Shown piece after piece: positions 58,755 to 64,000 of a stretch of 64,000 bases of DNA. The stretch is taken from the NCBI GenBank assembly GCA_026545765.1, contig CM048840.1, positions 6,545,765 through 6,609,764 of the forward strand, read 5' to 3'. The notes under the pieces were generated by a model. The model made no database searches. It had not been told where the DNA came from and was given only the letters and a program-made list of their open reading frames with translations. Each line of letters opens with the position of its first letter. The stretch's first letter is position 1. The translations under genes were made by a program, and so were the position numbers. Source of the stretch: Plantago major. Taxonomy: Eukaryota; Streptophyta; Magnoliopsida; Lamiales; Plantaginaceae.

Positions 58755-59802
58755 TCATTTCGTTATGTTTCTGTTATTTGGGGATATCCATATATCCACA
58801 AACGATGATGATTATTGTAAGACATGGATTAGATCCGGATCACAAGTAAAATTCGAGCATTGCCTTTTCTTTTGTTAATTCGGTATTCATCTTTTCCTGC
58901 TGTATCTGAAACTTCTATTTACTAGTTTAGTTCTATGATTTTTATGAGAACGCAATTGCTGTAGGAAATGTATTTTGCCGGAGCTGACAGTGGCAAGTAG
59001 CAGCACGATTCAAAGGGGTTTGTTATTTCATCAGAAGTGGTGGTCCCAATAATCGCATAAATGAGAAAATAATTAATTTATAAGACCGGGGTCGAATTTT
59101 CCTCAAAGGGGATAACTGAATTATTGCAAACTACGGTGGTACAATGTTTCGACTGGAAGTCCCGAGAGACAATATACATGAGGAGAGGATAGGAATCGTG
59201 AAGAATCACATACTGTAGTTTTATACTAGCAAGATTTCAAATTTCTCATATAGAAGTTTGGTTTATTTGATTTGTTGTACTACAACTTGTGTATGATCTG
59301 TTGGAACGTGAAATTGATGTCCTTTTTGTTATGAAACATACATACATATTTTGAGGTGAATGCCCACATATTAAATCTGAAAAAAATATTTGTCATCACA
59401 GTATTTGCATAGTATATGTATTTAGATATTTAAAACTTTAATGAAATATGAGATGATATGATAGAAGATTTCGATGCCGGATAGGTTTGCCATATATTAT
59501 ATCTTACTATATATATTTTTTCTATTTATCAAACATGAAATTTACGCAACCACATGATATACAAAGAGGTAAATTGCATCAATTTATAAATGTGAGATGG
59601 TAATACAACTATTAAAAAGTTTAAGGGGCAATCTGTGTTTTACCAAAGATCCAGGAGTAATTGTAAAAAGGGTTAATTAGAAAACGAATTAGGCGGCTTG
59701 CGTAAGCCCTAAAGAATGAAAAAAAGGAAGGAAGCAATTGAATTGATACTGAAGAAGAAGCAAAATTGAGTGATCTGCAAATTGATCAAGCAACCTAGAA
59801 AG
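58755..59802. other. intergenic between the F-box and mL53 genes
   Basis: This holds the 3' side of the F-box gene and the 5' side of the mL53 gene. No further coding sequence or repeat is recognised. Confidence 0.6.
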
Positions 59803-60537
59803 ATGCTCAAGTTCTTGTCGAAGGTGCGAATCGAGTTCAACGCATTGGACCCACGCACAGCTTCGTGTATGGAGTTCTTGGCCCAATGCAATGCTCGGAA
59901 GGCCAAAGAATCCAATCCCAGTTGCCAGCTCCAAGTGAAGCGCCGTACTGATGATTTTCCGCCCAGGATCACTGTCACTTTCGTCAACGGCGTCGAGGAG
60001 ACCTTTGACGCTACCTCTGTTCCAGCTCAGGATATTCGGGAGTTGATTCTTAAGAAGGGTCTGTCTCTTGAGACTGAGCAGATGTTTCGTGATGCTGGTG
60101 AGAAGTGGCCTGTTGTTATCCCCGATGAGGAGCTGGCGATGCCGTTTTTGGGGATAAAGGTAATACCTTTGGTGTCAATTCGAATGATGGTTTGATTTTT
60201 GGGCGTTCGTTAGTTTGGGCATTTCGTCGAACATGTTGTTTGTGTGTGGTATTTGGTTGGAAAATGAGGTTCTGTAGCTAGTTTGAGCTTAATAAGTTAG
60301 TGTGTTCGGTTTACATAAGAGATATAGTGAAATCTTGTGAAGGCCAGCCTATAGAATGCTCCAAGTTCGTAGTTTGTTTACATTGTCACTAACTATGTTA
60401 TGTAGTATTCATATCGATGATTGCTGAGAATCAAATGTATCTGCTTATGTTCAACTTGATTTGAGCCTTTGAGGCTTCTCAATTAATGGTGTTTTTGAAT
60501 TTTGCAGCCAAAGAAAGCAGTGGATAAGCAACAGTGA
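59803..60537 (+). CDS. mitochondrial large ribosomal subunit protein mL53
   Basis: This is a small protein of the mitochondrial 39S/54S-type large ribosomal subunit (MRP-L53 family), nuclear-encoded and imported. Two exons, 59803-60159 and 60508-60537, join in phase 0 across a 348-bp GT-AG intron and encode 128 residues. The start MLKFLSKVRIEFNALDPRTA matches the family pattern of a basic VR.F...P core followed by a stretch with the SNPSC block. A central beta region follows (PRITVTFVNGVEETFDATSV), then AQDIRELILKKG. The plant-type C-terminus has FRDAGEKWPVVIPDEELAMP, and the second exon adds PKKAVDKQQ. The ATG at 59803 is preferred because the family begins at this point and no ATG lies upstream in frame. 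The gene is intact. The family call comes from resemblance to MRP-L53 proteins and was not checked by search. Confidence 0.85.
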
Positions 60538-61736
60538 TGAAGTTTTTGTTCAGTACGTTTGGGTAGCGTGGATCATGAACGCTGTTAAACTGGTTTCGGC
60601 ACTGCAAGGTCAAATGTCTAGCATTAGTTGCTCATAGATTTGTTGGTTTACGTTTGTCTTTAGACCAAATAAGTTTTGTTTGTGTAGCATTGCAATGGGC
60701 ATTTGGTTTTGTGTTCTTTCATCCTAACCATCAATCTCCTGAATTTCAACAAGTTGTCAGTTTGAGCATGATGAAAATTCAAAGAATTCATATAATTTAT
60801 TTAAATATGAGTTTAATGGCATGGATTCTTACCTCTTGTCATAGGATTTACCTCATGTAGGGTTGCTTGGTAAGATGATGCACAATCAAACAGATCTGTT
60901 CTTAATAATGTGGTGTCTAGAAAATGCCAAGTAGAGTAAAGTGCTTAATCTGTCATCACTCAAGCTTTTGTTACTGTAGGACGAAATCAACACGTAGAGA
61001 TGCAACATAGATCGGTCTCTAATAGTTTATTAATCCTACTGAATTTTCTGATCTTGTCCGGTTGTCTGTGTGCCTGGTTCTTTCTTGTGCAAGTGAGGAA
61101 GTTTTGGTTTATGATGAAAGTTCAATAGTCTTAGAATTTGAATTTTTAGCAACATGTTGATATCTCAATCTTTTAATGTGATATTGAGATTTGCCTAGGA
61201 ATGATCTCTGTGCTTGCTTATTAGTTATTACATGCTTGTTATGCATGTTTAATCAACTGGACTCAACCGACTTGTTGGCCCAAAGTCAAAGAATTTTGAA
61301 CCTGTTGATTATAGTAGGTTTCCAGTTTCTTTAGTATACGAGCTGCAGCTAACTTTCTTCCTTGGATTTCCACAAGTATATTGTAACATAGTTATTGACT
61401 TGTAGACGTTAGCGAGTTGACACGTGAGAGCAAATAGGAAGGAAAAGTGCAAAGATGAACTGCTGCTGATACTTGAGGAATTTCAGTTCGTAACTATATT
61501 TAGTACCAACACGAGCACTGCTTGAAAAACAGTAACTGGACCAACATACAGACCTATTTATGAACAATTTAATACATAAAAACAGAAGTTCCATCATTGA
61601 CTGTAGTATTTCTGCTCATCAAGGTCATCGTGTGGTCTTCCTCAAGAAAGCTAGTCTGAGAAGTATACCAATAAGAGCAGTCAGGAATTCTTTGTTGCAA
61701 TGTTACAGACATTGATGTTGATCTCGGATAGTTCAT
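60538..61736. other. intergenic between mL53 and FKBP genes (convergent 3' ends)
   Basis: Both flanking genes end here, so the interval holds their 3' UTRs. No other gene or repeat is recognised. Confidence 0.6.
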
Positions 61737-62933
61737 TCATTCATGTCTGAGGCTGACCAGCTCAATATCAAATATGACTGTCCCTAGTGTGGAGCCTTCT
61801 CCATTGGCCATACGAGTCGGATTGAAAATGGTTGTAAATAGCCTCTGTCTGTCAAAGAACTGGAGAAAACAAAAAATTCAATCTTCCATCTCTGGCTTTA
61901 AACCTATATTGAATTGCAGTGATCTTGATAACATAACATACAAATTCTGAAAACTGGGTAGAAGGTAAAGGTATTAGACTTCCCCTAATAAAAACTTGGG
62001 AAATTTAAGAATACCGCAGTTAGTATGCATACATTAGGTGGAATAGGTTCTTGAGATGTATTTTGATATCCTTGCGATGGTGGGATAATGACTCGGCGAA
62101 TGCCACCAACTTTCATTGACTTCACAGCTGAATCAATTCCTGATATCACCTAGTTAGATCAGATGAGTCAATTATTTAAGAGTACCTAGTCTTACTTGAT
62201 AGATGAACTGATGTAGCAGAATCAAGAAATATAAACGACTGAATGACACAAAGATGCCAAGTTTTAGCATGTTGTGCCAATTCTCTCTCAAGTCAAGTAT
62301 TTGAGATAATAGACAAGAATTTACATGCTTGCATGAATGTAGCAATTGCAATCAAATTAGTTTCTGTGAAACAGAGAGAACGCAGAAGTTATTACTTTGC
62401 CCGAGCCAAGGACGAATTCAAATGGAACAGGCTCCCCATTTTCGTCTTTGTGATCATAAGTGGAGTCGAAACGCCATCCTTGCTTTGCTGCCAATCTTCC
62501 ATAGTAATGAATTACAACCTGCTTTTTCCAAACTTGGAATCATAAAAAGGAGCAGTTTACTTCGTTGGCAGCTCAGAAACAGTATAGCAAGTATAGATGA
62601 AGTGTAGACCTTATCTCCATTGGCGGGGTTCTCGGCACCCTCACCAACACGCAGATCAAGAGCTTTTACGCCACCAGAATTCGGGAGCTCTATGAAATCT
62701 GAAATCGTCGTTGGTTTCGACCAACTGTAGCTGGAATTGTGCAGTGCAAGTAATCCAGATAAAATTGTGGTGGATGTAAAGAGAGTGAAGTCCCTTCTTG
62801 TGGCCGGGTTTGGTGAAGGCAGACGAGAAGCCGCACGAATTTTGCTGGAGAGATTCTGGGAAAGGCCTGTTGCGTTGCTTTTTAAATGATGTTTACATAG
62901 ATTGGTTAGAAACTGATGAACTGCCAAAGTCAT
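61737..62933 (-). CDS. FKBP17-1: FKBP-type peptidyl-prolyl isomerase, chloroplast lumen (FKBP17-1-like)
   Basis: This is an immunophilin that would isomerise Xaa-Pro bonds or act as an assembly factor in the thylakoid lumen. Four exons are 62933-62610, 62518-62396, 62149-62033 and 61859-61737; all introns are GT-AG and phase 0. They encode 228 residues, close to the size I recall for Arabidopsis FKBP17-1. The N-terminus is Ser/Arg-rich like a transit peptide. It is followed by a twin-arginine start RRDFTLFTSTTILSGLLAL (about residues 46-64), as in Tat-imported lumen proteins. The FKBP domain begins LPNSGGVKALDLRVGEG and continues with VVIHYYGRLAAKQGWRFDST, PFEFVLGSG, SAVKSMKVGGIRRVIIPPSQ and GYQNTSQEPIPPN. 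It ends TLGTVIFDIELVSLRHE. The gene looks intact. The paralogue number is from memory. Confidence 0.9.
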
Positions 62934-64000
62934 TTTAGAAAGTTGTATTCTTGGTGCTGGGTGTGGATAATATGCTCTTGTTTGCTTTGTGATGGAGGAA
63001 AATCTTCATTTGATGGAATTTACATTTTTAGTCATTGGCTCTTGGTGGATCTCAGTTTTGCACCCAGAGCCAGAGTTTGTTTGCTCTTTTCTTGACCCCT
63101 TAAAAGTTAGGAAACAAGATTGGATATCTGACTTGCACAAACTTGCCTTCATTTACTGAATGTAGATATGCTTATGCAGAAAGATTGTCCTCTCATTTGA
63201 TCTTGTCCTGTACTAGTCCAAATTATTTGTGCATGAAAGTGTTGTACTATATCTCTATTTTGTCTTCTCAAGTTTAAAGACAATAATGGGAGTTGAAACC
63301 TTAGCCAAGAATAACATTAACCTTGACTGCTACAAATGTGAGAATATTGGTAGATATACCACATAGAAGTTTCCATTTTAAAATCCTGCATAAAATATTA
63401 CCGTGTTTATTAACACCCAAATTTTCATTTTTGTAATTCATAGGACACGGTGAGTATGTCCCCGTTCTGATTCCAACCAATCCCATCGAGTTGCAAGCTA
63501 TTCACATTGCCTTAGAATCATCACCGAACAATATTGTCACTTTATCGTTAATGATTTATACGATTAATAGAAGTTCGAACTAACGTCTCACTACATGTAT
63601 GATCATATGATGGCGCCTTTTATTTGATTAGCATGGCGAGTTTTGATCTAGCAATTTGTATCAATTGCGTCATATACTAGTAGAATCCACACTTCGACCA
63701 GGCCATAAATACAATTTTCGGTCCATGGCACGTTAAATATTACTATGTTCATCTATTTATATTTTTACAAAGTCTCCAGAAGGCTTAGGTTATCAATAAA
63801 ATACTCTAAGTTATTAATCAAATCGTCTATCTCGTTAATGAAATTGATTCTTTTTTTAATATGAAAAAATCAATATTGAGAATATACGTTTTAATTAATA
63901 ACACTGAATATCTGCGTATATAAATTATGTAACTGATAAAATGCACTTGGAATGTCACAGGGGGCATTGGATAGAAAGGGAGCATTCAACTGGGCCAAAC
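62934..64000. other. intergenic right end, including the FKBP upstream region
   Basis: No gene or repeat is recognised. The part just right of 62933 should hold the FKBP promoter. A 61-codon reverse frame near 63301-63486 has no motif. Confidence 0.55.

Overview
This is nuclear DNA from a flowering plant, most likely a eudicot. The sequence is AT-rich and carries short GT-AG introns, plant-type Helitron, copia, CACTA, MULE-like and Stowaway elements, a class II phospholipase A1, an F-box/LRR/FBD gene, a mitochondrial ribosomal protein gene and a chloroplast FKBP gene. The species cannot be named from the sequence alone.

Positions 1320 to about 39.5 kb are one old Helitron on the minus strand that has been blown apart by nested insertions. 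Its 3' end (hairpin plus CTAG) is at 1320. Its helicase is in pieces at 1593-3635 and 19271-19927, and its Rep part is at 39132-39477. Copia element A (3636-19265, AACAA target duplication) sits in the helicase part. It has an unusual three-LTR layout and itself carries an unrelated solo LTR (15361-16188). A MULE-like element (19938-39121, 10-bp target duplication) sits further upstream in the Helitron and contains copia element B (about 20600-39059). B in turn contains a CACTA element (25837-27079, ATT duplication) and a solo LTR of its own family in reverse orientation (31973-33623, CAGGC duplication). Both copia elements are fossils with many breaks. They share a long extra gene between RNase H and the 3' LTR that has its own TATA box and exon-like modules, which is the most unusual item in the window.

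Positions 39.5-51.6 kb are intergenic. They hold a LINE 3' fragment, small inverted-repeat elements, short tandem duplications and a 3-kb mosaic of GC-rich modules in both orientations (46.7-49.7 kb) that matches no element type I know.

Positions 51.6-63 kb are a small gene island: a phospholipase A1-II gene (minus), a Stowaway MITE, an 811-bp TIR element, a decayed F-box/LRR/FBD gene (plus), a mitochondrial ribosomal protein mL53 gene (plus) and a chloroplast FKBP17-type isomerase gene (minus). These are ordinary housekeeping or lipid-signalling genes and do not form a pathway together. The rest to 64000 shows nothing recognisable.
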